From NCBI RefSeq assembly GCF_023896955.1, contig NZ_JAMHIW010000007.1, positions 1 to 64,000 on the forward strand: a stretch of 64,000 nt of DNA. The letters are read 5' to 3'. The notes beneath the pieces are model-generated. The model was not told where the DNA came from and searched no databases. It was given only the letters and a program-made list of their open reading frames with translations. The translations under genes and the position numbers were made by a program. Every line of letters starts with the position of its first letter. Positions within the stretch are counted from its first letter, which is position 1. Origin of the DNA: Micromonospora sp. RHAY321. Its GTDB lineage: Bacteria > Actinomycetota > Actinomycetes > Mycobacteriales > Micromonosporaceae. Positions 16,723-32,600 of this stretch are shown here, piece after piece.

Positions 16723-17283
16723 CTACGGTGCCGTCCCGTGGCGCCATGTCTCGGCGAGCAGGGCGTACGTGTAGCCGTCCACCCAGCCCAGCTCGGCGTG
16801 CCAGGAGTCGCCGACGCCGTGCTGCTCACGACGCATGCCGACCTTTTCGAGGATCCGCACCGAGGCGAGGTTGTCCGCGAAGCAGCCGGCGGTGATCCTT
16901 CGGACGCCCAGCCGGTCGAACGCGTGCGCCACCATCGCGGTGACAGCCTCAGTTGCGTAACCATGGCCCCCGTACGCCGGGTCGAAGATGTAACCGAGTT
17001 GGGCCTCCGTGCACGGCGGCATGCCGGGCTGACCCATACCGTCGACCACGTCAAGCGAGACAGTCCCGATCACCACGCCGTCCACGGCCACCGCCACGCT
17101 GTGGTCGTCGGGGTCTTCCGCCGCGCGCCGCCACGCCGCCCGGAAGGACGCAGGGTCGACCTCGGTGCGCAGTAGCCAGCGAGTGACCTCCGGCAGGTTG
17201 CGGTACTCCAGGATCCGGTCGACGTCCTCGTCACGCACCGGGCGAAGCTCGAGGCGTTCGGTGCGTAGGTTGGTGCTTGCCAT
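16723..17283 (-). CDS. GNAT-family N-acetyltransferase, RimJ-like
   Basis: 186 residues from the ATG at 17283 (MASTNLRTERLELRPV). Typical RimJ/RimL group: YRNLPEVTRWLL near the start, LGYIFDPAYGGHGYATEAVTAM as the acetyl-CoA loop (about 91-112) and GCFADNLASVRILEKVGM (about 129-146). It transfers an acetyl group from acetyl-CoA to an amine, possibly a ribosomal protein N-terminus or an antibiotic; substrate unknown. An upstream in-frame ATG at 17355 adds residues without a family match. Confidence 0.9.
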   Translation of the reverse strand: MASTNLRTERLELRPVRDEDVDRILEYRNLPEVTRWLLRTEVDPASFRAAWRRAAEDPDDHSVAVAVDGVVIGTVSLDVVDGMGQPGMPPCTEAQLGYIFDPAYGGHGYATEAVTAMVAHAFDRLGVRRITAGCFADNLASVRILEKVGMRREQHGVGDSWHAELGWVDGYTYALLAETWRHGTAP

Positions 17284-17359
17284 GAGGCGGGACGTTAGCG
17301 GACGCACCACGGCGACGCGTCCGGTTATCCGGCCGTCCGGCCGGACAGGGTTCACCTAG

Positions 17360-17394
17360 CAGGTACGGCGCGCACGTGCGCCGACAGCACCTGT
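17360..17394 (-). terminator. Candidate terminator after the DHFR-like operon
   Basis: CGGCGC (17366-17371) and GCGCCG (17378-17383) pair around GCACGT, extended outward by CAGGT/ACCTG with a short mismatch. It lies downstream of the DHFR-like gene (ends 17409) and before the next gene on this strand. Confidence 0.45.
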
Positions 17395-17408
17395 CGCACT
17401 GAACTTCC

Positions 17409-17978
17409 TCATACTTGACCTTGACGAGGGCGGTAGCGGAGGTGTACGACGCCGTTTCGGAATCGGCGCTCATCGAGGAGCTCGAGGTCGGCGCGTATGC
17501 CGGTCGGCAGCCCTGGCTTGCCGCCGCCGACGACAACGGGCAGGATGATCAGCTGGCACTCGTCGACCAGCCCGGCCTTGAAAGCCTGCGTCGCGAGGTT
17601 GGCACCTCCCACGGTGAGATCGCTGCTGGCCGTGGCCTTCAGTTCTCGTACTGCGGCGGGGTCGAAACGGCGTTCGAGTCGGGTGTCGGCAGTTGACACC
17701 GCGGCGAGGGTCGTGGAATACACGACTTTGCTCGCCGCCTGCCAGGCGCTCGCGAAGTCGGCCGTGAGGTCGGACTGCGCGGCCAGAGCGGCGTCGGTCT
17801 CCCAGAGGGACATCGCCTCGTACAGACGCCGCCCGTAGAGAAGCGTGCCCACGGACCGCAGGAGGTCGGTGTGGAAGGCGAATACCTCGTCGCCGATTGG
17901 GAACCAGTCGAACGCGCCGTGTTCGTCCTCGATGTAGCCGTCAAGCGACACGTTCGTCACGTAGATCAGCTTTGCCAT
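17409..17978 (-). CDS. Dihydrofolate reductase family protein (RibD C-terminal-like)
   Basis: 189 residues. LIYVTNVSLDGYIEDEHG opens the protein, LLYGRRLYEAMSLWE (about 49-63) is the NADPH-site region, and SSDLTVGGANLATQAFKAGLVDE (about 118-140) with IILPVVVGGGKPGLP closes it. Members resemble RibD reductase and DHFR and use NADPH; real substrates are mostly unknown. It overlaps the SRPBCC gene by 13 nt, so it belongs to a three-gene ArsR-SRPBCC-reductase operon. Confidence 0.88.
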   Translation of the reverse strand: MAKLIYVTNVSLDGYIEDEHGAFDWFPIGDEVFAFHTDLLRSVGTLLYGRRLYEAMSLWETDAALAAQSDLTADFASAWQAASKVVYSTTLAAVSTADTRLERRFDPAAVRELKATASSDLTVGGANLATQAFKAGLVDECQLIILPVVVGGGKPGLPTGIRADLELLDERRFRNGVVHLRYRPRQGQV

Positions 17979-18472
17979 GTCCCTACCTCTCGATGATCAG
18001 TTGCAACAATCTGGACATTCCTCAGCGTGGTGTCCAGCTTGGTGAACGCCTGGCACCAACCCTCCTCGCTGGGCTGCTCCAGATGCTCGGGGAGCCACTG
18101 GCGGATCTCCAGTCGCGTCCGTCCGTCAGCCTCGTCGTGGAACTCGACCCGCAGCCTCGTCTCGAACGGCTCGATGCCCTCCTGCAGCCGGCCACTGACG
18201 TGCATGACGCCGTCGAGCAGTTCGCCGTCGGCGACGTCTGTGAGGACGACGTGGATGTGCACGCGAAGGCCGGGGTCGGATGCATTGACCTCCGTCCACC
18301 GTTGATAGCCGCCGGGGCGCACGTCGAACTCGATCTCGTCGCGTGGCAGTGAGTTGCCGACCGGGCCCCACCACGCCGCGAGGTGATCGGGATCGGTGAA
18401 GGCCCGATAGACGAGCTCCCGCGGCGCGTCGAACACGCGCGAGATGACGAGCTGCGGAGTTTCCGTCTTCAT
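17966..18472 (-). CDS. SRPBCC (AHSA1-type) protein
   Basis: 168 residues from the ATG at 18472. QLVISRVFDAPRELVYRAFTDPDHLAAWWGP (about 7-37, in pieces) is the AHSA1 signature, followed by EIEFDVRPGGYQRW. A hydrophobic pocket protein without a known catalytic role. Overlaps the ArsR-type gene by 4 nt upstream and the reductase gene by 13 nt downstream, so all three are co-expressed. Confidence 0.88.
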   Translation of the reverse strand: MKTETPQLVISRVFDAPRELVYRAFTDPDHLAAWWGPVGNSLPRDEIEFDVRPGGYQRWTEVNASDPGLRVHIHVVLTDVADGELLDGVMHVSGRLQEGIEPFETRLRVEFHDEADGRTRLEIRQWLPEHLEQPSEEGWCQAFTKLDTTLRNVQIVATDHREVGTWQS

Positions 18473-18843
18473 TCGAGCTCCCTGGGGTCGTCGACCATCC
18501 GGTCCGTTGCCCGTCCGGCGGCCTGCACTGCGGCGAGGTGGGCATCGAGGCGGGTGAGGGACGAGTCCCAGAACCGCCGGTAGCGGTCGATCCAGTCGGC
18601 CGCCTCGCGTAGCGGGGCAGATTCGAGGTGGCTCGCGCGCCACTTGCCCGACCGCGACCGCGAGATGAGCGCGGCGCGCTCGAGCACCTTCAGGTGCCGT
18701 GACACCGCTGGCATCGAGATGGACAGAGGAGCGGTGAGTTCGGTGACCGTGGCGTCGCGTTCGGCCAGCTCGGCGATGATCGCCCGCCGAGTCGGGTCGG
18801 ACAGCGCCGAGAACACCGCGCTGAGCTGATCGGTTCCAGCCAT
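18469..18843 (-). CDS. ArsR-family winged-helix regulator
   Basis: 124 residues from the ATG at 18843. SAVFSALSDPTRRAIIAELAERDATVTELTAPLSISMPAVSRHLKVLERAALI, in pieces over about 8-60, is the winged helix; the wing is SRSRSGKWRASHL. No metal-binding Cys. A perfect palindrome 17 bp upstream of the start is probably its operator, so it should repress its own operon. It resembles the ArsR gene at 6.2 kb in family and context. Confidence 0.92.
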   Translation of the reverse strand: MAGTDQLSAVFSALSDPTRRAIIAELAERDATVTELTAPLSISMPAVSRHLKVLERAALISRSRSGKWRASHLESAPLREAADWIDRYRRFWDSSLTRLDAHLAAVQAAGRATDRMVDDPRELE

Positions 18844-18859
18844 CGGAAGCCCCCCTTCA

Positions 18860-18877
18860 CTTAACCATATTGTTAAG
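18860..18877 (-). promoter_or_regulatory. Probable ArsR operator
   Basis: CTTAAC (18860-18865) and GTTAAG (18872-18877) are perfect inverted arms around CATATT. The site is 17-34 bp before the ArsR start codon and is A/T-rich enough to overlap a -10 element. Confidence 0.65.
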
Positions 18878-19044
18878 CGTATTGAGACGCGAGCGATGCT
18901 GTCAACGGGCGCGCGCGGACGGCTCGTCACGGGCGACCTACCAACGCCGCCGGCGCAGCTGCCAACCCGCTCACCGCCTGGCCGGCGAACGCCGTTTCGG
19001 TACGGTGGGCCCGGCCCTGCCAACACCTGACGGAGGAGCTCCTG

Positions 19045-19458
19045 ATGGCCAGGTACGTGATCACTCCAGCCGTGGCGCTACGTCTGGCGCACGACGAGGT
19101 CGCGATTCCCGATGAGCATCAGCTCGTGGCCCCGAGCCTGCTCCGCTCACAGGTGCTGTCGCTCCTCTACCAATCGGTACGTCGAGGGACGCTGTCCAGG
19201 AGGGACGCCGAGCGCCACCTCACCTATGTGCGTGCGCTGCGCATCCGACTGCTCGGAGACCGCGTCCTGCAGAGCGTCGCGTGGAAGATCGCCGATCAGC
19301 TCGGGTGGCCGGACACGCTCGACGCCGAGTACGTCGCCCTGACCACGCTCCAGGCCGATGCCCTCATCACGCTCGACCCGGAGTTTGCCGACGCGGTGCG
19401 GAGCATCGTGCCGGTCGCGCCCATCGACGTGTTGGCCTCGTCGCTCACGATTGTCTGA
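19045..19458 (+). CDS. PIN-domain-like protein
   Basis: 137 residues. YVITPAVALRLAHDE opens the protein, SLLRSQVLSLLYQSVRRG (about 32-49) is the helix with the second acidic region, and DAEYVALTTLQADALITLDPEFADAV (about 93-118) carries the later PIN acidic residues. PIN domains are Mg-dependent RNases, often VapC toxins. The first catalytic Asp is replaced here (YVIT instead of xxxD), so activity is uncertain. No antitoxin precedes it; the gene downstream is a DUF7660 protein. Confidence 0.72.
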   Translation: MARYVITPAVALRLAHDEVAIPDEHQLVAPSLLRSQVLSLLYQSVRRGTLSRRDAERHLTYVRALRIRLLGDRVLQSVAWKIADQLGWPDTLDAEYVALTTLQADALITLDPEFADAVRSIVPVAPIDVLASSLTIV

Positions 19459-19460
19459 TC

Positions 19461-19721
19461 GTGGAACACGATCTTGACGCACTGGCCGCAGGAGTGGCGG
19501 ACCACGTGGATTTCGCGCACTTCGCGTACGCCCTCGCGGCCGACGTCGCCGACCACCCCGAGAATTGGGAGAACCGCAACCTGGAGACGTTCCTCGAGGC
19601 GTGGGGCGACTTCTCCCGAAGCATCGAGTCCTGGGCCCGGAACAACGGGGAGGAGGTCCCGATCACGCTGAGCTGGAGGCTTCTCGCCGAGATGCTCCTC
19701 GTCGCGCGCGAGTACGAGTGA
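19461..19721 (+). CDS. DUF7660-like protein
   Basis: 86 residues from GTG 19461, two bases after the PIN gene stop. FAYALAADVADHPENWENRNLETFLEAWGDF (about 22-52, in pieces) has the acidic 'WEN..L..FLEAW' motif of this small family, found in many bacteria as a stand-alone protein. Function unknown. It may be an immunity-type or partner protein for the PIN-like gene (inference from spacing only). Confidence 0.7.
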   Translation: MEHDLDALAAGVADHVDFAHFAYALAADVADHPENWENRNLETFLEAWGDFSRSIESWARNNGEEVPITLSWRLLAEMLLVAREYE

Positions 19722-19750
19722 CGCTGTCCGGACGGCGGGCTTGGGACGGC

Positions 19751-19779
19751 CGCCGCGGCGCCGAGGAGACACCGCGGCG
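19751..19779. terminator. Candidate bidirectional terminator at the cluster edge
   Basis: CGCCGCGG (19751-19758) and CCGCGGCG (19772-19779) form perfect 8-bp arms around a 13-base loop, between the convergent ends of the DUF7660 gene (19721) and the large NRPS gene (19791). Confidence 0.5.
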
Positions 19780-19790
19780 ACCCACCATGC

Positions 19791-25297
<5,507 letters not shown>

Positions 25298-25301
<4 letters not shown>

Positions 25302-28300
25302 GAGGAAATGTCCTTCTCCGCCGCGAGCAACGCGGCGACCTCGGTTTCGGAGAGTTCGTCGAGTTCGGCGGCGATCCGCTGTTCGATCTGGGCGGCCAGG
25401 TCGGCCACCACCGGGCTGCTGAACAGCGCCCGCATCGGCAGCTCCACGTCCACCTCGGCGCGGATGCGGGCCATCGCGCGCATGCCGCGCAGCGAGTTGC
25501 CTCCCAGGGCGAAGAAGTCGTCGAGCGCGCCGACCTTCTCCAGTTGGAGGATCTCGGCGTAGACCTCGGCGACCAACGCCTCGGCGTCGGTGCGCGGGGC
25601 GAGGAAACCGTCGGAGGTGGCGGCGGCCGGCGCCGGCAACGCGGCGGTGTCCAGCTTGCCGTTCGGGGTCAGCGGCAGCGCGTCCAACCGGACGAACGCG
25701 CCCGGCACCAGGTGCGCGGGCAGGTCGAGGGCCAGCTCGGCGGCGAGTGCCGTCTCGTCGACCGTGCCGACCAGGTAGCCGACCAGCGTCGGTTCGCCGC
25801 TGTCGCTGCGGACCACGACCGCCGCCGCGTCCACGTCCGGGCGGGCGCGTAGCACCGACTCGATCTCGCCCAGCTCGATCCGCATCCCGCGGATCTTGAC
25901 CTGGTCGTCCCGGCGGCCCAGGTAGTCCAGCGTGCCGTCGGGCCGCCAGCGGGCCAGGTCACCGGTGCGGTACATCCGCTCCCCCGGCGGCCCGTACGGG
26001 CAGGGCAGGAAGCGCTCGGCGGTGAGCGCCGGGCGCCGCAGGTAGCCCCGGGCCAGTTGCGCGCCGGCGACGTACAGCTCGCCGACCACGCCCGGCGGCA
26101 CCGGGTTCAGTGCGGCGTCGAGCAGGTGGACCCGGGTGCTCCAGGTGGGCTGGCCGATCGGCACCGGCCCGGCGTGCACCGGTTGCCCGGGCGGGATCCG
26201 GGCCGCGACACAGCCGACGGTCGCCTCGGTCGGGCCGTACTCGTTGATGACCGCCACGTCGGGGTGCGCCGCCCGCCAGCCGGCCAACTGCTCGCCGGTC
26301 AGTGCCTCCCCGCCGATCACCAGGTCGGTGGTGGGCGACAGCGCGCCGTCGAGCAGCGGCAGGTGGCTGGGGGTTACCTTCAGGAAGGTCGGCGGTCCGC
26401 CGGCCCGGGCGCCCGGCGTGTCGATGCCGGCGAGCCGGACCGTGCCGCCGGCGGTGAGCGGGCCGAGCAGCCCGGTCACCGTCAGGTCGAACGAGACCGG
26501 CGAATGCAGCAGCGCCGTGCCGGCCAGACCCGGGTATGTCTCTCGTGCCCAGGCCAGGTAGGCCGCGACCGCGCGGTGCTCGACCACCACGCCCTTCGGC
26601 CGGCCCGTGGAGCCGGAGGTGTAGAGCACGTACGCCGGGTGCTGCGGGCGCAGCGGCGCCCGGCGGTCGTCGTCGGTGAGGTCGGTGTCGTCCAGGTCGG
26701 CGGCGGTCGTCGGCTCCAGCAGCAGCGCGCCGGCCGGAGCCAGCGCGGCCGTCTGCGCGGTGGCCAGCACCAGCGTCGGCTCCGCGTCGGTCAGCAGGTA
26801 GCCGATCCGGTTCGCCGGGTAGCCGGTGTCCACCGGCAGGTACGCCGCGCCGGCCTTGAGCACCGCGAGCATCGCCACCAGCAGCTCCGCCGAGCGGGCC
26901 AGCAGCAGCGCGACCCGGGTCTCCGGGCCGGCACCACGGTCGACCAGCAGCCGGGCCAGCCGGTTGGCCCGGGCGGCCAGCTCGGCGTAGCTCAGCTCCA
27001 CCCCGTCGCAGATCAGGGCGATCGCGGCCGGTGTGGCGGCGGCCTGCCGTTCGACCTCGGCGACCACGGTGCTCGGGGCCACCTCGTCGCCGGTGCCGGT
27101 CCAGGTGAGCAGCAGGTCGCGTTCGGCATCGTCCAGCAGTGGCAACGCGGACAGCCGCGTCGCCGGATCGGCGACGGCGGCGGTGAGCAGCCGCAGGTAG
27201 CGGGCGACGACCGTCTCGGCGCTGGCCCGGTCGAACAGGTCGGTGCGGTAGACCAGCCGGCTGGTGCCGCCGGTGATGTCGAAGGCGAGGTCGTCCTTGG
27301 TGGTGCCCAGCGGCACCGGGTCCAGACCGGAGTCCGGGATGAGGTTCAGCGCGGTCTGGAACACCGGTTGCACCGACGGGTCACGCTGCGGGGCGACCGC
27401 CTCGACGATCCGTTGGAACGGGGTCTGCCCGTGCTCCATCGCGTCCACCAGGCCGGTACGCACCCGGCCGAGCAGCTCGGTCACGCTCGGGTCGCCGGTC
27501 AGGTCGCACCGCAGCGCGACCGGGTTGACGAACATGCCGATCAGCGGGGTCAGCTCGGCGGTGTCCCGACCGGCGGTGGAGACGCCCACGACCACCTCGG
27601 GGTCACCGGAGATCCGGGACAGCAGGGCGGCGAAGGCGGCCAGCAGCACCATGTACGGGGTGGCGGAAGTGCCCGCCGCGAGCTGCCCGACCCGGTCCAG
27701 CAGCCCGTCGGGAAGGTCGAAGCGCACCTCGTCGCCGGCGAAGCCGAGCTGGGCGGGGCGCGGCCGGTCCAGTGGCAGGCCGGTCACCGCCGGCGCGCCG
27801 GCCAGGTGGTCGCGCCAGAAGGCGAGCTGCCGGTCCAACTCCTCACCGGCGAGTTGGTCGCGCTGCCAGACGGCGAAGTCGGCGTACTGGATGGGCAGCT
27901 CGGGCACGTCGGCGGGCGCGCCGGTCAGCGCGGCCCGGGTGAACGCGGCCAGTTCGGCGTCGAGGAGCACCGCGGAGTGGCTGTCGAAGACCGCGTGGTG
28001 CACCACGAACTGCAACCGGAGCTGGTCGGCGGAGAAGCGGACCAGCCGTGCCCGCCACAGAGGTGGGGCGTCCAGCGGGATCGGGGTCCGGGCCAGCTCG
28101 GCCATCGTCTCGGCGTGGCGGCGCACCTGCTCGTCGTCGGGTAGCCCGGTCAGGTCCAGCACGGGCACCTCCAGCGGCTCGGCGGCCCGGACCACCTGCA
28201 CCAGCGCGCCGTCGACCATCCGCAGGTGGGTGCGGAGCGACTCGTGCCGGGCGACCACCTGACCGAGCACCTCGACGGCCTGGGCCGCGGTGACGCCCGC

Positions 28301-28414
28301 CGGGAACCGCCACGGCGCGGAGACGTTGTAGACCGGTGAGCCGGGGTCGAGCTGGTTGGCCGTCCACACCCGCTCCTGGGCGAAGGAGGCCGGGAAGGTC
28401 CACTCTCTGGTCAT
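25298..28414 (-). CDS. NRPS module C-A-PCP, predicted to activate Asn (or Asp)
   Basis: 1038 residues: condensation domain (1-430) whose active motif reads HHAVFDS (139-145), with Ser where Gly is usual; adenylation domain (about 455-940) with YTSGSTGRPKG and NEYGPTE; carrier with LGGNS (Ser974); then a helical acidic tail that may be a docking element. The PheA-aligned pocket D-L-T-K-V-G-E-V-G-K differs from known Asn codes at one place and from Asp codes mainly at the Glu. MbtH lies 55 bp upstream and probably supports this and the next A domain. With the hydroxylase also encoded just before it, a beta-hydroxy-Asn/Asp residue is plausible. Overlaps the terminal module by 4 nt. Confidence 0.94.
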
Positions 28415-28469
28415 CGTTGCTGCCTTCCGTTCGCGACTGCGGGGCTCCGCTTCGCTGCACTCCTCGCGC

Positions 28470-28658
28470 TCACTTGCTCGCCTCGCGTACCGAGCGGGGA
28501 CGCATGTCGGTCCAGACGGTGTCGATGTGCTCCAGGCACTCGGCGCGGGTGCCGGCGAACGCGGCGTCGTGCCACCCCGCCGGGAGGTCCCGGTCGGCCG
28601 ACCAGATCGAGTACTGCTCCTCGTCGTTGCGGACGACCAGGAATCGGGGTTCGGCCAT
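28470..28658 (-). CDS. MbtH-family protein
   Basis: 62 residues from the ATG at 28658, which overlaps the hydroxylase stop by one base (TGATG); a GTG one codon earlier is also possible. FLVVRNDEEQYSIWSADRDLPAGWHDAAFAGTRAECLEHI (in pieces over 5-45) shows the conserved MbtH residues: N, E.Q.S.W, P.GW and the closing WTDMRPRS. MbtH proteins bind adenylation domains and are often needed for their folding and activity. The A domains of this operon are its likely partners. Confidence 0.96.
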   Translation of the reverse strand: MAEPRFLVVRNDEEQYSIWSADRDLPAGWHDAAFAGTRAECLEHIDTVWTDMRPRSVREASK

Positions 28659-29611
28659 CACTGTGCTCCATCGGTGTCGGGGGTGTGCGGTTCGGCCATC
28701 GCGACGGCGATCTTGCGGGGGCCGGTGAACGGCTCGCGGCCGTGCGCTGCGGTCATGTTGTCCACCACCAGCACGTCGTCACGCTGGTAGTCGAAGCGGA
28801 CGCTGGCGGCCCGGTAGGCGGCGCGCAGGTGGTCCATGACGTCGGCGGGAATCTCGCCGCCGTCTCCGTAGTAGGTGTTCGACGGCAGTCCGTCGGCGCC
28901 GAACATGGCCAGCAGCCCCTCCTGGAGGTCCTTGGCCAGGCTGCTCACGTGGAAGAAGGTGGCGTGGTTGAACCAGCGGGGAACGTCCGAGCCGGGGCGG
29001 TTGTGGACGGCGTCGCGGACCGCCCGGGTGCGCAGACCGTCGCGGCCCACCCACTCCAGACTGATCCGGTTGGCCGTCGCGTACGCCTCGACCTCGGCCC
29101 GTTCGTCGGTGCCGAACACGTGCTGCCAGCTCGCGCCGAAGTCCTCGTGGAAGTTGCGCATCAGCATCCAGCGGCGGCGGACGAACTCCTCCCGTACGGC
29201 CGGGTCGATCTCCTGGTAGACCCGGCGGATGTCGGCGAGCGGGGTGGCGCCCAGCGTCTGCGGCGCGGTGATGCAGTAGAAGAACAGCGTCAACGGCCAG
29301 CGCGCCTGGTACGAGTTCTCGTTGTGCAGGAAGATCTCCTCGTCCGGCGGGTAGTCGGTCGAGGTGTACACCCGGCCCTTGATGGCGTGCCGCGGTGAGG
29401 ACCGCTCCGTGTAGGTCAGCGGTTCACCGGACAACGCCCGGACCACCTGGTCGAAGCCGTCGACTCCGCCCACGTCGAAGCCCCGGAACAGCAGCCCGCC
29501 CTGCTCCGCGAGGGTCGCGCGCAGCTCGGCGCGGCGTTCGGTGATCAGCTCGGTCAGCGCCCGGCCGTCGGATTCGACGACGACGGGCAGCGTGGCGATC
29601 GTGTCGCTCAT
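28658..29611 (-). CDS. TauD-family Fe(II)/2-oxoglutarate dioxygenase, AsnO/SyrP-like hydroxylase
   Basis: 317 residues. Iron ligands are seen as HNE (His96, Glu98) and His290 in AAHGREPF; Arg299 (GPRK) fits the 2-oxoglutarate anchor. The HxE form is that of AsnO and VioC, which hydroxylate the beta carbon of Asn and Arg; SyrP acts on carrier-bound Asp. LLFRGFDVGG and HNENSYQARWP are also typical of the NRPS-linked group. Given the Asn-like code of the next NRPS gene, hydroxylation of Asn or Asp, free or on the carrier, is the leading hypothesis. It lies between the PKS and MbtH genes in the operon. Confidence 0.93.
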   Translation of the reverse strand: MSDTIATLPVVVESDGRALTELITERRAELRATLAEQGGLLFRGFDVGGVDGFDQVVRALSGEPLTYTERSSPRHAIKGRVYTSTDYPPDEEIFLHNENSYQARWPLTLFFYCITAPQTLGATPLADIRRVYQEIDPAVREEFVRRRWMLMRNFHEDFGASWQHVFGTDERAEVEAYATANRISLEWVGRDGLRTRAVRDAVHNRPGSDVPRWFNHATFFHVSSLAKDLQEGLLAMFGADGLPSNTYYGDGGEIPADVMDHLRAAYRAASVRFDYQRDDVLVVDNMTAAHGREPFTGPRKIAVAMAEPHTPDTDGAQ

Positions 29612-29634
29612 GGCTCTCTACTCCTGCTTTCTCG

Positions 29635-32600
29635 TCACGCGCGGGGCAGTCGCGGAATGGCGGGGATCGGTGCCGGGCTGGCCGGCTCGTCGGTGGTGGT
29701 GGCGCGCATGTCCTCGATCCGGGCGGCCAGCCCGGCCACGGTGGGGGTCTCGAAGAGGCTGCGCATCGGCAGCTTCACGCCGGTCGCCCTGCGCATCGCC
29801 GCGATCAGCTGCACCGCGACCAGGGAGTTGCCGCCCAGGGCGAAGAAGTCGTCGTCCACGCCGACCTCGGCCACCCCGAGCCCGTCCTGCCAGACCCGGG
29901 CGATGGTCATCTCCAGCTCGGTGCCCGGTGCGGCGCCGCCGACCCCGGCGGAAGGGGCGGGACCGGAGACCACGTCGTCCCCGGTGAGGTTGTCGGTGGT
30001 GACCCGGCCGGCCCGGCGCCGGATGTCGTCGACCGTGCGGGTCGCGATGACCACCTGGGCGCCGAGGCCGGCGGTGAGACTGCGGCGGAACGCCTCCGCA
30101 CCGTCCACCGGCCGGATGTCCTCGGTGGTGGCCGGCGGTGCGGCCTCCGCGGTGGACGCTTCGGTGAGGCCGCCGGTGACGGCACCCTGGTCGACCCGGC
30201 GCAGCACGAACTCGCTGATCGCGACGAGCTCCCGGCCGTCCGGGTCGCGCAGCGACAGGTCGGCGGTGACCACCTCGTCCGTGCCGCCGGCCCGGTGCCG
30301 CAGCTCACTGGTGAACCGGGCCGGCAGCGGCCCGCGCACCACGATCCGGCCGTACGACAGCGGCAGGTAGGTGCCACTGCCCTGGCCCCGGCCGAACGCG
30401 GTCGCCACGTCCAGCAGTGCGGGGTGCAGGCCCCAGGCGGGCAGGTCACCGACGGCCGCGGCGGGCGCCTCGACCACCGCGAGTTCGAGGCCGTCGGCCA
30501 GGTGGTGCTCGCCCAGCGCGGCCCAGCGCGGGCCGAAGGAGAGGATGCTGGTCCGGCCCCGGCCGAACGACGCGTCGTCGTCCACCCGTCGCCCGGCCGG
30601 GGCGACCGGTCGGGCCGGCGGGGCCGGTTCGGCGGTCCAGCCGGCCGCGCCGCGCACATGGGTACGCAGCCGGCCGCCGGCGAGGCTCCGCACGGCGAAG
30701 TCGGTGCCGCCGTCCTCGGCCGGCGTCAGCTCCACCCGGTACTGGGCGACGGTGCCGTCGGGCACCGCGAACGGCTCCAGGAACACCACGTCACGCAGCT
30801 CGACGGCCGCGCCCGGCCCCGGGGCGGGCAGTGCGGCGGCCACCGCGGCCCGCACCGTCTCCAGGTGGGCGGTGCCCGGCACCACCGGCACTCCGCCGAT
30901 CCGGTGCTCGTCGAGCAGCCAGTGCGTGCTGGCGGACACCAGCCCGTGCAGCACCGTCTCCGCCGGCCCGGTGACCTTCGTGGTGAGGACCGGGTGGTCG
31001 AGCCCGCTGGTCACCGTGTCGCGGCCGGCGGCCCGGAACCCGGCTGGCGCCGTCGTCTCCACCGCCATGCCCACCTCGGCCCAGCCGCCCCAGTTCTGCG
31101 ACAGCACCGGGGCGCGCCAACCCGCGCCGGAGCGGGCGTGCGCGTCCAGGAACGCGTTGGCCGCGCAGTAGTCGACCTGCCCGAAGCCGCCGACCACCGC
31201 CGTGATGGACGAGCAGAGCACCACGAAGTCCAGCGGCAGGTCACCGAAGACCTGGGCCAGGGCGAGCGTGCCGGCGAGCTTCGGGGCGAGCACCCGCTCG
31301 GCCTCGGCCCGCTCCTTGACCTCGGCCATCCCCCCGCCCGGCAGGCCGGCCGCGTGCACGATGCCGTCGACGCCGCCGTACGCCGCCGTCGCGGCGTCGC
31401 GGACCCGGCGCAGGTCGGCCGGGTCGGTGACGTCGGCGGCGAGCACCAGCACCTCAGCCCCGGCCGCCTCCATCCGCCGGATCGCCGCGATGGCCCGACC
31501 GGCCCGGTCGTCGCCGTGCACGGCGAGGTGGTCGTCCCACCGGTCGCGCTCCGGCAGCCCGGACCGGGCCAGCAGCACCAGCTTCGCCCGGGCCCGGGTG
31601 GCGAAGTCCTCGGCCAGGGTGATGCCGATGCCGCCGAGACCGCCGGTGATCACGTACCGGCCGCCGTCGCGCAACGCGCCCGGCTCCCCCTCGGCGTCGA
31701 TCGTCACCTGCTCGACGTCGGCCACCCAGCGGCGGCCGCCACGCAGGGCCACCTCGGGCTCCCGGGGGCGGCGCAGCTCGGCGACCAGCGCCCCGGTGTC
31801 GTCGCCGGTCGGGTCCGCGTCGACCAGCCGGACGCCGAGCCCGGGCAGCTCGGCGGGGAGCACCCGGGCCAACCCGGCGAGGGTGGCGTGCTCCGGGCGG
31901 CGCAGGTCGTCGCCGCGTACGTCGCCGGTGCCGGCGGTCACCAGATCCAGGGCGAGGTCGCTCTCCTCCCCGGTCAGCCCCGCGCCGGCGAACGCCTGCA
32001 CCAGGTGCAGGGCGCTGAAGAAGCCCAGCTCCTGCGCGGCCCAGGTGGCTGCGATGTCGGTGCCGGTGGGCGCGCCGTCCAGGGTGAACGCGTGCACGAG
32101 CCGGGTCGGCGGCGCACCGTCGGCGGTGAGCGCGGCGACCAGCGCGTCGTGGTCGGCGCGTACGCCGGGGCGCAGGCGGTAGCCACCGTCGGCGGCGGCG
32201 AAGGAGTCGCCGGGGCGTACCGGCACCGGCTCGGCGCCGGCGGCCCGCAGGCCGGCGACCAGCGCGTCGCCGCGCGGACCCGCGGTCAGCACCAGGCAAC
32301 GACCCAGCGGCCCGGCCGGCGGCAGCGACGCGGCCTGCCGCCAGACCGGCACCGCGAACCACTCGGACAGCGGTCGCGGCCCGGTCTCCACCTCGGCGGT
32401 GGTGGCCGGCTGCACCGGGTCCGGGTCGATCCAGTACCGGCGGCGTTCGAACGGGTAGGTGGGCAGCGGCACCCGCCGGGCGGTCGGGTCGGCGTCGACG
32501 CGCACCGGCATGCCGGCGCACCACAGCGCGCCGGCGGTGCCGAGCAGGGTAGCCAGGTCTCCGCTGCTCGCCCCGGCGGCGGGCAGGCTGCCCAGCGGGG

